64,000 nucleotides of DNA from an uncultured Bacteroidales bacterium (GTDB lineage Bacteria; Bacteroidota; Bacteroidia; Bacteroidales; JAUNSR01), in the NCBI GenBank assembly GCA_947074145.1, contig CAMTOJ010000013.1, positions 1 to 64,000 on the forward strand, in the 5' to 3' direction. The notes beneath the pieces are model-generated. The model saw nothing but the letters and a program-made list of their open reading frames with translations. It made no database searches and was not told the DNA's origin. Below, piece after piece: positions 26,153 through 35,550 of this stretch; the first letter of the stretch is position 1, and the number at the start of each line of letters is the position of its first letter. The position numbers and the translations under genes are program-made.

Positions 26153-26668
26153 TTATATTTGCATTTTTCGTAATTTTCATACGTATAATTAAAATAGAAA
26201 TCATTTTTTCACAATTATAAAATCCGGTTTATTGAAGATTTGTCAATTTTCATACTTTTAATTCTACGGTACATACTTTTCAAAGCTGTATCTTAATTGA
26301 TTGGCATTAACTATAGGTTATATAAGGTTATTATTTTAGCAATGATATCTCTCATTTATTTAATATCTCTAATAAAGAATCAAGATTAAGAGAAATAAAG
26401 GATATATTTCGGCTCGATAGTAGATGCGATATTTTTTGAGATAAGTAGAAAATCAACCTAATATTTTGCTTGAGTCCATTTTTTTCAAAAAACACAAAAC
26501 AACCGGGATTTATCCGCAGATCCGATTTATCCGCAGATCCGTAATATATGGTCTGTTTTCATGATGTAAAGATAAACCTAAATCTAAATATTAAACTTCA
26601 ACAACCGGGTTTATCCGTTGATCCGGTTTATCCGTTGATCCGCTTGATGCGATATTCCCGGTAGGTAT
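26153..26668. other. Intergenic region, about 520 bases, with a composite repeat
   Basis: AT-rich DNA between the RloA promoter and tRNA-Arg. The only structure seen is the paired tandem repeats at 26500-26642. No gene is convincing. Confidence 0.55.
26500..26642. repeat. Two copies of a composite element, each with two 17-base tandem units
   Basis: ATTTATCCGCAGATCCG stands twice in tandem at 26508-26541, and GTTTATCCGTTGATCCG twice at 26609-26642. Each pair is preceded by CAACCGGG (26500 and 26602), 102 bases apart. Within a copy the units are identical; between copies three bases change together. TTATCCGCA differs from the DnaA box TTATCCACA by one base. Confidence 0.85.
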
Positions 26669-26700
26669 AAAAAAAATAGCCTTCAAAATGAAGGCTATTT
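26669..26700 (-). terminator. Terminator of the tRNA-Arg gene
   Basis: TAGCCTTCA (26677-26685) pairs with TGAAGGCTA (26689-26697). On the minus strand it is followed by a run of T. Confidence 0.85.
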
Positions 26701-26704
26701 TCAG

Positions 26705-26778
26705 TGATCAGGAAGGGATTCGAACCCTTGACCCACAGCTTAGAAGGCTGTTGCTCTATCCAGCTGAGCTACCCGACC
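26705..26778 (-). tRNA. tRNA-Arg (anticodon TCT)
   Basis: Minus strand from GGTCGGG (26778) to CCTGATCA (26705). The acceptor stem pairs 7 bases with G-U pairs. The D arm is GCTC...GAGC, the anticodon loop CTTCTAA carries TCT, and the T arm is AAGGG-TTCGAAT-CCCTT. CCA is not encoded. tRNA 3' ends are common integration sites, but no duplicated tRNA end was seen on the accessory side. Confidence 0.95.
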
Positions 26779-26815
26779 ATCCTTGTTGCACTCGTGTTAT
26801 TTCCCGATTGCGTTG

Positions 26816-26846
26816 CAAAGGTAGTGATAAATTTCAATTGCGCAAT
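26816..26846 (-). promoter_or_regulatory. Promoter of tRNA-Arg
   Basis: On the minus strand TACCTTTG (26816-26823) matches the -7 consensus TAnnTTTG. TTG at 26843-26845 gives a -33 half-site at 19 bases. Confidence 0.55.
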
Positions 26847-26950
26847 AGTAGGAATATCTTTTTTTTGATGTTTTCAGAACACGTTTTATTAGTGTTTTTA
26901 TAACCTGTTGATAAAAAAAAGATTACGAAACCAATAAGAAAATATTTTTT

Positions 26951-29248
26951 TTAGAAAGGATATCCAACAGCGAAGTGAAAAGTCATATTTTTCAGATTTT
27001 CTTCAAAAGGATGTTTTATTACCCATGGATCAAAATCGATTAAAGACGGGTCATATGCTTTTATACCCATATCAAAACGAAGCACAAAAAAGTTAAAGTC
27101 AAAACGGATTCCAAGTCCGTAAGATAAAGCAATCTCTTTGTAGAAAGTATCAAAACTAAATTCTCCGCCCGGTTGAGTTTCATAGTTTTGTATAGTCCAT
27201 ACATTGCCTGCATCTAAAAATGCTGCCATTTCAAGTTTCCAAAACAGTTTAGAGCGATATTCAATACTTGAATCCAGTCGAATATCACCACATTGATTGA
27301 AATAATCTAATGCACCAAGAGTTGAAGAATAACGTCCCGGACCGAGCGATCTTACCGACCATCCTCTAACACTGTTTGCTCCACCTGCATAATATCTTTT
27401 TTCGAAAGGCATAACAGAAGAGTTGAGATAAGGTACACCTATCCCTGATGCAAAATGGAGAGCTAAAGAGTTTTTACTATTAAATTTCTTTGTATATGCA
27501 TAATCCAAATCGAACTTCCAATATTGCTCAAAACGGAGTCCTGCAATAGAATATGAATCATTTACTTTTTCTCTTTTTAATGCCTTCGATGCTCCATAAA
27601 GTATGTTTCCTGCAAATTCAGTTGCTATACGAAGAGAATAAACATCTCGTTGAGAATTATTAATATTAATATTATAGTTGCTTTTCGAAAAGGAATAACC
27701 AGTTCTTGATATAAGGTGATTACTATAACTAGAATAAGATATTGGATTTTGATTTATAATACTATCAACGAAAGCTTCTGATTTGTAAGGAAGATAAACA
27801 TAATTAATATCAATAAAATCTAAAGTATGACGAAAAGGGCTATGACGTGTAGCCCAATTATACCTGAATCCGGCCCCTGCTATCACTCTCTGATACTCGG
27901 GACGCTGCTGATAATCGTAGCTTAATTTGAATTCTGTATTTGCTCTGATCATCTTCTTAAAGTTACTATCAAGAAAAGGAAAAAGAAACTTAGGAAAAGT
28001 GATTCCTACTTCAGCTCCATATTCCATATAATTGTTTTTAATAAGATTGGCAACTTTCCCTGTTAGGTTTTCATAACCACCATGTACCTTGGCAGTAAAA
28101 ACTTCTGCTCCTTTAAATATATTTCTATGTTGATATGTAATAGCTGCAGCAAATCCGAAATCCCCTGCTGAATTTGTACCCTCGAGTTCTGATCTTAATG
28201 TTTGATTCTTACCTTTGGACATAAGGATATAACAGTCGAGATTTGAGTTATCGTCTGATGATGGATCAAATTTTATATTTACGTATTTTAGATTCTGGAG
28301 ACGAGAAAAGGATGAATATGTTTGCTCAACTGATCTATCGGAGTAAAATTCGCCGGGAATAATAAAACAATTATTGACAAGGGTTGAAGCAGATATAAAT
28401 CTGTCTTCTCCATAAATTATATGATAGTTATCAGCTACAACAGTATCTTTTCTCATAGCTAAAGATCTTTGAGGGTAAAGAGGATCATAATCTGTAATCA
28501 TAATAACTTTACCAATACGAAATCTTTTGTGATCGATTATCTCCATATCTCGATCTTTATTGGGCAATACATTAAGAGTCAAACCAACCAGCTTAGATGT
28601 CGCCATAGTATCTGCATTGTAATTGATATACTCTTTATTAAACTCATAAAAGCCCTGATTTCTTGCTCTTGTAGTTAGTCGGATTCTTTCTTTATCGAGT
28701 TGAGCTCTATCTAATAGCATTCCCTGACGAAGGATGGAGTGGTTAAACTCTCTTTCTAAAAGTGATCCGAGAGAATCGCTTGTATTATTGAATCTTATAG
28801 AATCAATTATCAAAGGATCAAGACAATTAATTTTATACTTTACGAAAGCATTCTTCTTTTTGTATATAACTTCTGTTGTTATCTCTGCATTAGTATAACC
28901 TTTATTGGAAAGCATCTTTTTCATCTCATTTTCGGAGCGTAAAGAGAGAATTTCGTCATACACGACCGGCGCCGATCCTGATTTTTTAAGAAAGCGATTA
29001 AGCCATTTTGTTGAATCTTCTCCGGATATGGAATAAAGTCCAAGTTGCATTGGGATAAAACCAAAGGTCTTGTGATTGATGTTTTGTTTAATATAGGGTT
29101 TCAATTCCGATGATTTTACATTCTTATCATCGACAACCAACTCAACCTTTTTAAGCAAATATTTATCTTGTGGGACATATTTGGTCAAATTGCATGAGGT
29201 AGATACAATTAAAATGAATAAGTAAATTAATTTATGAATGTAATTCAT
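26951..29248 (-). CDS. tamL: TamL-type outer-membrane assembly lipoprotein (BamA/TamA family)
   Basis: An Omp85-superfamily protein that inserts outer-membrane proteins together with TamB. The frame extends to 29299, but a -7 element (29297-29304) overlies that ATG, and the Met at 29248 begins a lipoprotein signal with lipobox STSC. POTRA-like repeats fill about residues 25-340. The 16-strand barrel includes YYAGGANSVRGWSVRSLGPG (near 620), the typical loop-6 VRGW/F motif. The C-terminus ends in HFAVGYPF with the terminal aromatic. In Bacteroidota the protein is lipidated, unlike proteobacterial TamA. It is divergent from an SpoU methyltransferase gene. Confidence 0.87.
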   Translation of the reverse strand: MNYIHKLIYLFILIVSTSCNLTKYVPQDKYLLKKVELVVDDKNVKSSELKPYIKQNINHKTFGFIPMQLGLYSISGEDSTKWLNRFLKKSGSAPVVYDEILSLRSENEMKKMLSNKGYTNAEITTEVIYKKKNAFVKYKINCLDPLIIDSIRFNNTSDSLGSLLEREFNHSILRQGMLLDRAQLDKERIRLTTRARNQGFYEFNKEYINYNADTMATSKLVGLTLNVLPNKDRDMEIIDHKRFRIGKVIMITDYDPLYPQRSLAMRKDTVVADNYHIIYGEDRFISASTLVNNCFIIPGEFYSDRSVEQTYSSFSRLQNLKYVNIKFDPSSDDNSNLDCYILMSKGKNQTLRSELEGTNSAGDFGFAAAITYQHRNIFKGAEVFTAKVHGGYENLTGKVANLIKNNYMEYGAEVGITFPKFLFPFLDSNFKKMIRANTEFKLSYDYQQRPEYQRVIAGAGFRYNWATRHSPFRHTLDFIDINYVYLPYKSEAFVDSIINQNPISYSSYSNHLISRTGYSFSKSNYNININNSQRDVYSLRIATEFAGNILYGASKALKREKVNDSYSIAGLRFEQYWKFDLDYAYTKKFNSKNSLALHFASGIGVPYLNSSVMPFEKRYYAGGANSVRGWSVRSLGPGRYSSTLGALDYFNQCGDIRLDSSIEYRSKLFWKLEMAAFLDAGNVWTIQNYETQPGGEFSFDTFYKEIALSYGLGIRFDFNFFVLRFDMGIKAYDPSLIDFDPWVIKHPFEENLKNMTFHFAVGYPF

Positions 29249-29296
29249 CAAATAACAGGGATCTAAAATAAAACATAACAACAGATGGAACCTCCA

Positions 29297-29331
29297 CAAA
29301 GATAATATTTCAGTTTTTCTTTTTAGCTTTG
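29297..29331. promoter_or_regulatory. Divergent -7 elements for tamL and the methyltransferase gene
   Basis: CAAAGATA at 29297-29304 is a minus-strand TAnnTTTG. TAGCTTTG at 29324-29331 is the plus-strand form. Neither has a clear -33 TTTG, so these are -7 matches only. Confidence 0.5.
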
Positions 29332-29396
29332 TAGCACTCTATAAATCAATAATTTTAGAGTTCATAGAAAGCAACGAAAAAATATTAGGTTATATT

Positions 29397-30155
29397 ATGA
29401 TTCTAAGTAAAAATATTATAAAGCAATTAAAATCACTTGATCAAAAGAAATTCAGAAATGAAAAAGGCATTTTTTTGGCCGAAGGGACAAAAATTGTTTG
29501 CGATAATATCGACACTATGAAATGTGAATTTATCATAGCAACTCAAAATTGGTTTGATTCTCATCAAGAGATTCCCGATAAAATAGAAAAATGTATAGCT
29601 ACAATTGATGAAATAAAAAAGATAAGTTTTTTAAAGACACCTCAAGAGGTACTCGGGGTATTCTCTATACCTCAATACAATCTTGATAATGAATCAATAA
29701 AGACAAAACTATCTATTGTATTAGATACAGTTCAAGACCCCGGAAATATGGGAACCATAATAAGAATAGCTGATTGGTATGGGATAGAAAATATAATCTG
29801 TTCTTTGGAATCTGCCGATATTTTTTCGCCTAAAGTTGTACAGTCATCTATGGGTGCTGTAAGTAGGGTAAAAGTTCATTATACAAATCTTGAAACGTTT
29901 TTATCTGATATGAAAGGGATGGATATATTCGGTACTTTTCTCGAGGGTGAAAATATATATAAGAAAGAGTTACCTCAAAATGGACTAATTATAATGGGAA
30001 ATGAGGGAAAAGGTATAAGTGACAAAGTTGCCTCATATGTAACTGAAAAATTGTTTATACCTAATTATCCTCAAGATAGATTAACTACAGAATCTCTAAA
30101 TGTTGCTGTTGCAACGGCAATAATATGTTCAGAATTCAGACGCGGATCATATTAA
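29397..30155 (+). CDS. TrmH/SpoU-family RNA 2'-O-methyltransferase
   Basis: A SAM-dependent SPOUT methyltransferase acting on rRNA or tRNA. An N-terminal substrate-binding part (residues about 1-100, KKFRNEKGIFLAEGTKIV) precedes the knotted domain. The three SPOUT motifs are present: VLDTVQDPGNMGTIIRIADW (motif 1), IIMGNEGKGISD (motif 2) and IPNYPQDRLTTESLNVAVA (motif 3, with Ser-Leu-Asn-Val). Its 252 residues fit the RlmB/TsnR-like group. The target nucleotide cannot be told. The gene is divergent from tamL, an arrangement seen in Bacteroidales. Confidence 0.9.
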   Translation: MILSKNIIKQLKSLDQKKFRNEKGIFLAEGTKIVCDNIDTMKCEFIIATQNWFDSHQEIPDKIEKCIATIDEIKKISFLKTPQEVLGVFSIPQYNLDNESIKTKLSIVLDTVQDPGNMGTIIRIADWYGIENIICSLESADIFSPKVVQSSMGAVSRVKVHYTNLETFLSDMKGMDIFGTFLEGENIYKKELPQNGLIIMGNEGKGISDKVASYVTEKLFIPNYPQDRLTTESLNVAVATAIICSEFRRGSY

Positions 30156-30163
30156 AAAGGTCA

Positions 30164-30204
30164 AAAAAAAGATTTTAGGTCATTTACCTAAAATCTTTTT
30201 TATT
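30164..30204. terminator. Bidirectional terminator between convergent genes
   Basis: AAAAAAGATTTTAGGT (ending at 30181) pairs with ACCTAAAATCTTTTTT (from 30187) around a 5-base loop. It overlaps the 3' end of the small minus-strand gene. Confidence 0.88.
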
Positions 30205-30482
30205 ATAAGTTTATCATAAGAACCGGTTTCTATTATCTTTTGATCATAATTAAGAATTTGCCAAAGATTAATTTGATCTCCAATCTTAATCTCTGTACTA
30301 TCGGCAAAAGGTTCAGAACCGTATCTGCCGACCAAAATAGCCCCATCAAAAAATTTTGTAAAAGGATATTCTGTATTAAGTACCTCTATATTTTTAAGAG
30401 TATTTTCTTCTGCAAAAACAACTCCGTTTATAATGATCTTTTGTCCCAGAATTACTCTGTTTGAAGCAAAACCATTTATCAT
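30180..30482 (-). CDS. Small hypothetical protein, third gene of the lspA operon
   Basis: A 100-residue soluble protein with mostly beta prediction (ILGQKIIINGVVFAEENT, FDGAILVGRYGSEPF, IKIGDQINLWQIL). It has no signal peptide, no membrane segment and no recognised motif. It begins 10 bases after the DUF4296 lipoprotein gene, in the lspA unit. The frame stops inside the bidirectional terminator. Same-strand order and spacing make it a real gene; I do not know its function. Confidence 0.65.
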   Translation of the reverse strand: MINGFASNRVILGQKIIINGVVFAEENTLKNIEVLNTEYPFTKFFDGAILVGRYGSEPFADSTEIKIGDQINLWQILNYDQKIIETGSYDKLIIKKILGK

Positions 30483-30492
30483 AAGAATAAAA

Positions 30493-31464
30493 TTACTTTT
30501 TAATATTTACGCTATTGTTGTCAAGCAATTTCACACTGTCTGAAGAATTTGAAATCTCCGTTTCGTTTTTATCGATATTGCGAAGCTTTTTATCCGGTTC
30601 ATTCGATATATTTTCTTGATTTACTAAGGAATCTTTCACTATATTTTTCAAACTGTCAGAAGAGGCTGTTATACTATCTTGAGATGCAGATTCTTGCACT
30701 GTATGTATCACTCCTTTCTTGTGATATCTCATAAGTGTTATCGAATCTATATAAATTTCAGTAGGAGATTTTCCTCTCTCTATCAATGTGAATGAAGTAA
30801 ATATATTATCACCTTGCTTATATTCATCATCATTAACAGTCAGCGTGTACCATCCGGTTTTATTTATATGCTCTGATATTGCGGTAGAATTATCATTTGT
30901 CGTTGAATTTCCGAGTGCGGCAATGATATATGAATTAGAGTCTTTTGGCTGATTCATAAGTTTGAATTTTAGCTCAAGAACATCTTCTTTCCAGAAATTA
31001 GTATCAACTTTCACTTCAAATATCTTATTCCCCAAAACGCCGGGTGTAAGAATCAATTGAGCACTTTTTTTCCATATATTGACAGAATCTCCATAAGGAG
31101 TCAGAAGCGAGCGTTCATAGGCTAAAACACTCTCTTTAAGTTGATCTTTTTGAGCTGTTAATCTTTCTGAGACTTTCTGATATATTTTCATATAAAGATC
31201 CAAACGGCCACTATAAAAGGAAAGAGAAGAGTCAAACTCAGCTTTGGTTACACCGTTTTTTTTAAGAATTTCAGCTGCAAAATTTTCTTTCTGCTCTGTT
31301 GATCCATATTCGGTATAATTCATTTCAGATACAGCTTCCGCTGTATGTATATCTACAAGAATATTCTCCATCTTATTCATTTTTATCACACCTTTAGGAA
31401 TATTGGTACATGAAAAAAATGCTAAGAAAAGCAGAACATAAACTATTTTTAAATGTGTATTCAT
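30493..31464 (-). CDS. DUF4296-domain lipoprotein
   Basis: The lipobox FFSC gives a signal peptide of about 18 residues. DUF4296 (residues about 25-110, MENILVDIHTAEAVSEMNY...) is the Bacteroidota family commonly found beside lspA. A long Ser/Asp/Lys-rich tail (about 255-323) looks disordered. It starts 27 bases after lspA ends and precedes a small gene, so it is the middle gene of a three-gene operon. Periplasmic lipoprotein of unknown function; linkage with the enzyme that matures lipoproteins is suggestive only. Confidence 0.88.
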   Translation of the reverse strand: MNTHLKIVYVLLFLAFFSCTNIPKGVIKMNKMENILVDIHTAEAVSEMNYTEYGSTEQKENFAAEILKKNGVTKAEFDSSLSFYSGRLDLYMKIYQKVSERLTAQKDQLKESVLAYERSLLTPYGDSVNIWKKSAQLILTPGVLGNKIFEVKVDTNFWKEDVLELKFKLMNQPKDSNSYIIAALGNSTTNDNSTAISEHINKTGWYTLTVNDDEYKQGDNIFTSFTLIERGKSPTEIYIDSITLMRYHKKGVIHTVQESASQDSITASSDSLKNIVKDSLVNQENISNEPDKKLRNIDKNETEISNSSDSVKLLDNNSVNIKK

Positions 31465-31491
31465 ATCATATGAATTGGTAATGAGGAATAC

Positions 31492-32154
31492 CTATTTATT
31501 GTTTTGTATTTGTGAATCATCCTCCTTTTGTGATTCTACATCTTTCTTTTTCTCTCCTAGATAATGACGATAGAAAATGAATAAAAGTATAACACCTACA
31601 GTGATTGCCGAATCGGCGATATTGAATACAGGCTGAAAAAATAAATAATATTTACCTCCTAAGAATGGAACCCATTCTGGCCAAGTAAAACTAAAAAGAG
31701 GGAAATAAAGCATATCGACAACCTTGCCATAGAAAAATGGTGCGTAACCTCCTCCTTCTGGAAACATAGTTGCAACTCTACCAATACTGTCGGTAAATAT
31801 TTTTCCATAGAATACCGAATCCAATATATTACCGGTTGCTCCTGCAATTATTAAAGAGACGCAAACAATAAAACCTGTCGGCATTTTTTGCTTAATTATC
31901 TTGATAAGATAATAGGTAAAGAGTGCAACAGCCGCGATACGAAAACTTGTTAGGAAAAGTTTATTGAATATCTCTATTCCATATGCCATTCCGTTGTTTT
32001 CAGTAAAATAGATCTGAAACCACGATGTGACTTTTATGCTCTGATGCATTATCATGTGAGTTTTCACCCATATTTTAGATGCCTGATCTGCAATAAGTAC
32101 TAAAAGAATAACAATTATAGCCCAGGTTTTTTTTGAAATTTTAGGTTTACTCAT
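31492..32154 (-). CDS. lspA: Lipoprotein signal peptidase II
   Basis: An inner-membrane aspartic protease that cleaves prolipoprotein signal peptides after lipid attachment. The catalytic Asp residues appear in AGATGNILDSVFYG and FNIADSAITVG, with four hydrophobic segments around them. At 220 residues it carries an insertion (about residues 105-140) between the two Asp-bearing helices, typical of Bacteroidota LspA. An Asn/Lys/Asp-rich C-terminal tail is cytoplasmic. First gene of the lspA-DUF4296-small-protein operon; a TAnnTTTG -7 match lies at 32228-32235 on the minus strand. Confidence 0.94.
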   Translation of the reverse strand: MSKPKISKKTWAIIVILLVLIADQASKIWVKTHMIMHQSIKVTSWFQIYFTENNGMAYGIEIFNKLFLTSFRIAAVALFTYYLIKIIKQKMPTGFIVCVSLIIAGATGNILDSVFYGKIFTDSIGRVATMFPEGGGYAPFFYGKVVDMLYFPLFSFTWPEWVPFLGGKYYLFFQPVFNIADSAITVGVILLFIFYRHYLGEKKKDVESQKEDDSQIQNNK

Positions 32155-32261
32155 CTTTTATAGAACTTTTTATTTCTGTTTTGACTGACATTTGTCAATT
32201 GTGCAGTTTATTATGGTTATTTAAGTGCAAATATAGAAAAATGCAATATAAATGAAAACAG

Positions 32262-32300
32262 AAAAAGCCATAATCCCCCATTCAGGGATTATGGCTTGGA
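32262..32300 (-). terminator. Terminator of the DksA-like gene
   Basis: AAGCCATAATCCC (32265-32277) pairs with GGGATTATGGCTT (32285-32297). On the minus strand a T run follows. Confidence 0.9.
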
Positions 32301-32316
32301 ATATCTTTTTTATAGT

Positions 32317-32694
32317 TTATTTTTTTGTATTCTTTGCATCAATGCTTAATGTGGCATGAGGCACTGCTTTTAATCGCTCTTTAGGAATAAGTTTTCCGGT
32401 TTCTCTACAAATACCATATGTCTTATTTTCAATTCTAATAAGAGCTCCTTTTAGGTGTTGAATGAATTTCATCTGACGTTGAGCAAGCTGTCCTGCCTCC
32501 TCTTTTGATAACGTTGATGCTCCTTCTTCAAGTACTTTGAATGTTGGTGCAGTATCTGCATCATCATTTCCATCAGTATTCATTACTGCTGCTTTAAGAT
32601 GATCGTAATCTCTACAAGCCTTTTCTAATTTCTCTGTTATGATGGCCTTGAACTCCTCAAGTTCCGCATCCGAATATCGTGTTTTTTCTGTCAT
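32317..32694 (-). CDS. TraR/DksA-family regulator
   Basis: A small coiled-coil protein that in this family binds RNA polymerase in the secondary channel. The frame is open to 32733, but the family start is the Met at 32694 (MTEKTRYSDAELEEFK). The helical coiled-coil spans about residues 5-90. The zinc-finger segment YGICRETGKLIPKERLKAVPHAT keeps one Cys of the usual four, so zinc is probably not bound; this form is common in Bacteroidota. The acidic tip found in DksA is not clear, so ppGpp cooperation is open. Single gene with its own promoter and terminator. Confidence 0.88.
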   Translation of the reverse strand: MTEKTRYSDAELEEFKAIITEKLEKACRDYDHLKAAVMNTDGNDDADTAPTFKVLEEGASTLSKEEAGQLAQRQMKFIQHLKGALIRIENKTYGICRETGKLIPKERLKAVPHATLSIDAKNTKK

Positions 32695-32808
32695 TACAAT
32701 TAAGTTTTTGGATGAAACAATAGGAATAATCATCTTTTGATTCTATCAATTTTATTCCCTATATAATTAATTTATTAAATTTAGTAGCTTTCGCTTATTT
32801 GATTGCCG

Positions 32809-32840
32809 CGAAAATATAAACTTAAATCGTTAATATCAAA
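32809..32840 (-). promoter_or_regulatory. Promoter of the DksA-like gene
   Basis: On the minus strand TTTG (32837-32840), a 20-base spacer, and TATTTTCG (32809-32816), one mismatch from TAnnTTTG. The 5' untranslated region would be about 110 bases. Confidence 0.6.
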
Positions 32841-33103
32841 TCTTTATATAATAATTTCATTACAATTCTATTAAAAATGATTTTTTCCTTATTATAACAG
32901 ATTAACAAACAAAATCAAATAAATATTTAATAGGTAGTTATATTTTATTTATTTTCACTTTGGTGCCTTGTAAATTTAATTACATTAATCTTTCCATTTG
33001 ACTGTTTCTCGTTTAATAATTAATTTTTTTATTAATGACTCTCTAAAACTTTGATTTTTATTTAAAATATCCAAAATGATTTTGGTCGTTAAATTTATAA
33101 AAA

Positions 33104-33138
33104 CAAAAAAAGTCGCTCCTATAAAGAAGCGACTTTTT
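33104..33138 (-). terminator. Terminator of pgk
   Basis: AAAAAGTCGCT (33106-33116) pairs with AGCGACTTTTT (33128-33138); the loop is 11 bases and the minus strand ends in a T run. Confidence 0.9.
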
Positions 33139-33160
33139 ATATCGTAACTGATTATATCAA

Positions 33161-34426
33161 TTAACCGCGAATAGCTTTTACACCAGGAAGATCTTTTCCT
33201 TCAATCATTTCAAGAAGAGCTCCACCACCGGTAGAAACGTAGCTTACTTTATCAGCAAGATCAAATTTATTGATAGCTGCAACAGAGTCACCACCACCGA
33301 TCAAAGAGAACGCTCCGTTTGCAGTAGCTTCTGCGATTGCTTCAGCAATTGCTTTTGTTCCTGCCTGGAAGTTTGAGAATTCAAATACTCCTGCAGGACC
33401 ATTCCAAAGGATAGTCTTAGAAGATTTTACTACATCTGTCATTTTAGTGATAGATTCAGGACCAAGGTCAAGACCTAACCAACCATCAGGAACATCTGTA
33501 TCTTTACAGATCTGAGTAGCAGCATCGTTAGAGAATTTGTCTGCAGCAACACAGTCAACAGGAAGCACAAGGTTTACTCCAAGTTCTTTAGCTTTAGCCA
33601 TAACTTTAAGAGCAACTTCGATCATATCATCTTCACAAAGAGAGTTACCGATTTTTCCACCAAGAGCTTTAGAGAAAGTAAATGCCATACCACCAACAAC
33701 AAGAAGATTATCTACATTCCCAAGAAGGTTTTCGATGATAGTGATCTTAGAAGAAACTTTAGAACCACCAATGATAGCAGTTACAGGTTTAACAGGGCTA
33801 GAAAGAACTTTACCTACTGATTCAACTTCTTTAGCCATTAGATAACCGAACATTTTGTTTTCAGGAGCAAAAAGATCAGCGATAAGAGCTGTAGAAGCGT
33901 GAGCACGGTGAGCAGTACCGAATGCATCGTTTACATAAACATCTGCAAGTTTAGCAAGATTTTTAGTAAATGTTTTCTGGCTCTCTTTTACCGCTTTTTT
34001 AGCTTCTGCTTTTTCTTCAGCTGTTGCATCTTCAGCAAGACCACGAGGTTTTCCCTCTTCTTCTGCGTAGTAACGTAGATTTTCAAGTACAAGCACTTCT
34101 CCCGGTTTTAGTTCAGCAGCAGCTTTTTCTGCAGCTTCACCCTGACTGTCGTCAACAAATTTCACTGTTACTCCAGGTAGTAGTTCCTGTAAATGAGGAA
34201 CGATATACTTAAGAGAGAATTTTGGATCCGGATTTTTCTTTGGACGACCAAGATGAGAACCAATGATTACAGAACCGCCATCAGCAAGAATTTTCTTGAT
34301 AGTTGGCATAGCTTTTACCATACGAGTGTCATCTGTGATCTGCATATCTGCATTCAAAGGTACATTGAAGTCAACACGAACGAAAGCTTTCTTTCCGTTG
34401 AAATTGTAATTGTCAAGTGTTTGCAT
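33161..34426 (-). CDS. pgk: Phosphoglycerate kinase
   Basis: A glycolytic enzyme converting 1,3-bisphosphoglycerate and ADP to 3-phosphoglycerate and ATP in the cytoplasm. N-terminal RVDFNVPL (residues 17-24) and the substrate-binding SHLGRPK are intact. The hinge and nucleotide parts include [18 protein letters not shown] and GGGDSVAAI followed by STGGGALLE. Its 421 residues match the family length. Codon use is less AT-biased than in neighbours, as expected for a highly expressed gene. It has its own terminator. The next gene upstream on the strand is pyrF, 168 bases away. Confidence 0.98.
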   Translation of the reverse strand: MQTLDNYNFNGKKAFVRVDFNVPLNADMQITDDTRMVKAMPTIKKILADGGSVIIGSHLGRPKKNPDPKFSLKYIVPHLQELLPGVTVKFVDDSQGEAAEKAAAELKPGEVLVLENLRYYAEEEGKPRGLAEDATAEEKAEAKKAVKESQKTFTKNLAKLADVYVNDAFGTAHRAHASTALIADLFAPENKMFGYLMAKEVESVGKVLSSPVKPVTAIIGGSKVSSKITIIENLLGNVDNLLVVGGMAFTFSKALGGKIGNSLCEDDMIEVALKVMAKAKELGVNLVLPVDCVAADKFSNDAATQICKDTDVPDGWLGLDLGPESITKMTDVVKSSKTILWNGPAGVFEFSNFQAGTKAIAEAIAEATANGAFSLIGGGDSVAAINKFDLADKVSYVSTGGGALLEMIEGKDLPGVKAIRG

Positions 34427-34594
34427 TGTTTTTTAATATTTAAAACGTTATCGTTAATAATAAACTTATTTGTGAATTACTTATAAGAAAGTAATTTAAA
34501 GCAAAAGGAATATTAATTTTTTTGCATCGCAAATTTAAAAAAAAATGGATTATAAAGTTCCTTTTGTTAGAAGTTATATATGGATGATTTTATA

Positions 34595-35422
34595 TTATAA
34601 TCCTCTTTTAGACAATAATTCATCCATTTCAACTTGAACCTTCTTTGCCTCAACCCTTGCAGATTGTGCAAAATCTTCATCTTTTCCTGCATAAATGATC
34701 TGACGTGATGAATTTACCAATAATCCACAGCTATCATTCATACCATATTTTGCCACATCCTGAAGACTTCCTCCCTGAGCTCCAACTCCGGGAACAAGAA
34801 GAAAATGATCAGGTGCTACACGACGAATATCTGTAAACATTTCACCCTGAGTAGCTCCAACTACATACATCATCTGATTGTCTGTTGCCCAGGTCTGAGA
34901 TATACGAAGGACCTTTTCAAATAGTTTTTCACCATCTTTATCTTCTGTAAACTGGAAGTCATGAGAGCCTTTGTTTGAGGTTAAGGCAAGAAGAATAACC
35001 CAATGCCCTTCATAGACAAGAAAAGGTTTAACACTATCCTCTCCCATATATGGAGCAACCGTTACCGAATCAATATTAAGATGATCGAAAAAACTACGAG
35101 CATAAAGTTCAGATGTATTTCCGATATCTCCTCTTTTTGCATCCGCTATAATAAATTGATCAGGATAGTTTTTCTTAATATATTCTACAGTTTTCTCAAA
35201 AGCTATCCATCCTTTAACACCAAGACTTTCATAAAAAGCCAGATTAGGTTTATATGCAACACAAAGATCTGCTGTGGCATCAATAATCTCCTTGTTAAAT
35301 GCAAAGATTGGATCTTCATCAGCTAAAAGATGCTGTGGAATCTTCTTAATATCGGTATCAAGACCTACACAAAGAAAAGATCGTTTGCGCTTGATATTTT
35401 CAAATAATTGTTGCTTGTTCAT
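34595..35422 (-). CDS. pyrF: Orotidine 5'-phosphate decarboxylase (type 2)
   Basis: The final step of UMP synthesis, decarboxylating OMP. The catalytic Lys-Asp array is in [18 protein letters not shown] (near residue 90). LCVGLDTD at the N-terminus and [11 protein letters not shown] (phosphate loop) are intact. At 275 residues it belongs to the longer group used by Bacteroidota and Mycobacteria. It lies downstream of prfA and a HAD phosphatase gene on the same strand, the prfA-pyrF neighbourhood being common in Bacteroidales. Confidence 0.97.
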   Translation of the reverse strand: MNKQQLFENIKRKRSFLCVGLDTDIKKIPQHLLADEDPIFAFNKEIIDATADLCVAYKPNLAFYESLGVKGWIAFEKTVEYIKKNYPDQFIIADAKRGDIGNTSELYARSFFDHLNIDSVTVAPYMGEDSVKPFLVYEGHWVILLALTSNKGSHDFQFTEDKDGEKLFEKVLRISQTWATDNQMMYVVGATQGEMFTDIRRVAPDHFLLVPGVGAQGGSLQDVAKYGMNDSCGLLVNSSRQIIYAGKDEDFAQSARVEAKKVQVEMDELLSKRGL

Positions 35423-35550
35423 AATTTATATGTTATTAATCTGTTTATTAATTAGTGTTTTTATAATAGGTAATACCTCTATTATCATAAGTTATGGGAT
35501 TCTTGATTATTCACAACTTTGTAATTCGTTACTTTATTAGGCTTGCTTTA

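Larger units (their letters stand above)
32734..33160. other. Intergenic region, about 430 bases
   Basis: AT-rich DNA holding the promoter of the DksA-like gene (32809-32840) and the pgk terminator (33104-33138). Nothing else was recognised. Confidence 0.6.

Noticed and set aside
26705-26778. tRNA-Arg as attachment site of an integrated element
   Set aside because: No integrase gene and no repeated tRNA 3' end were found in the window.
32695-32733. N-terminal extension of the DksA-like protein
   Set aside because: Thirteen residues outside the family pattern; Met at 32694 is the usual start.
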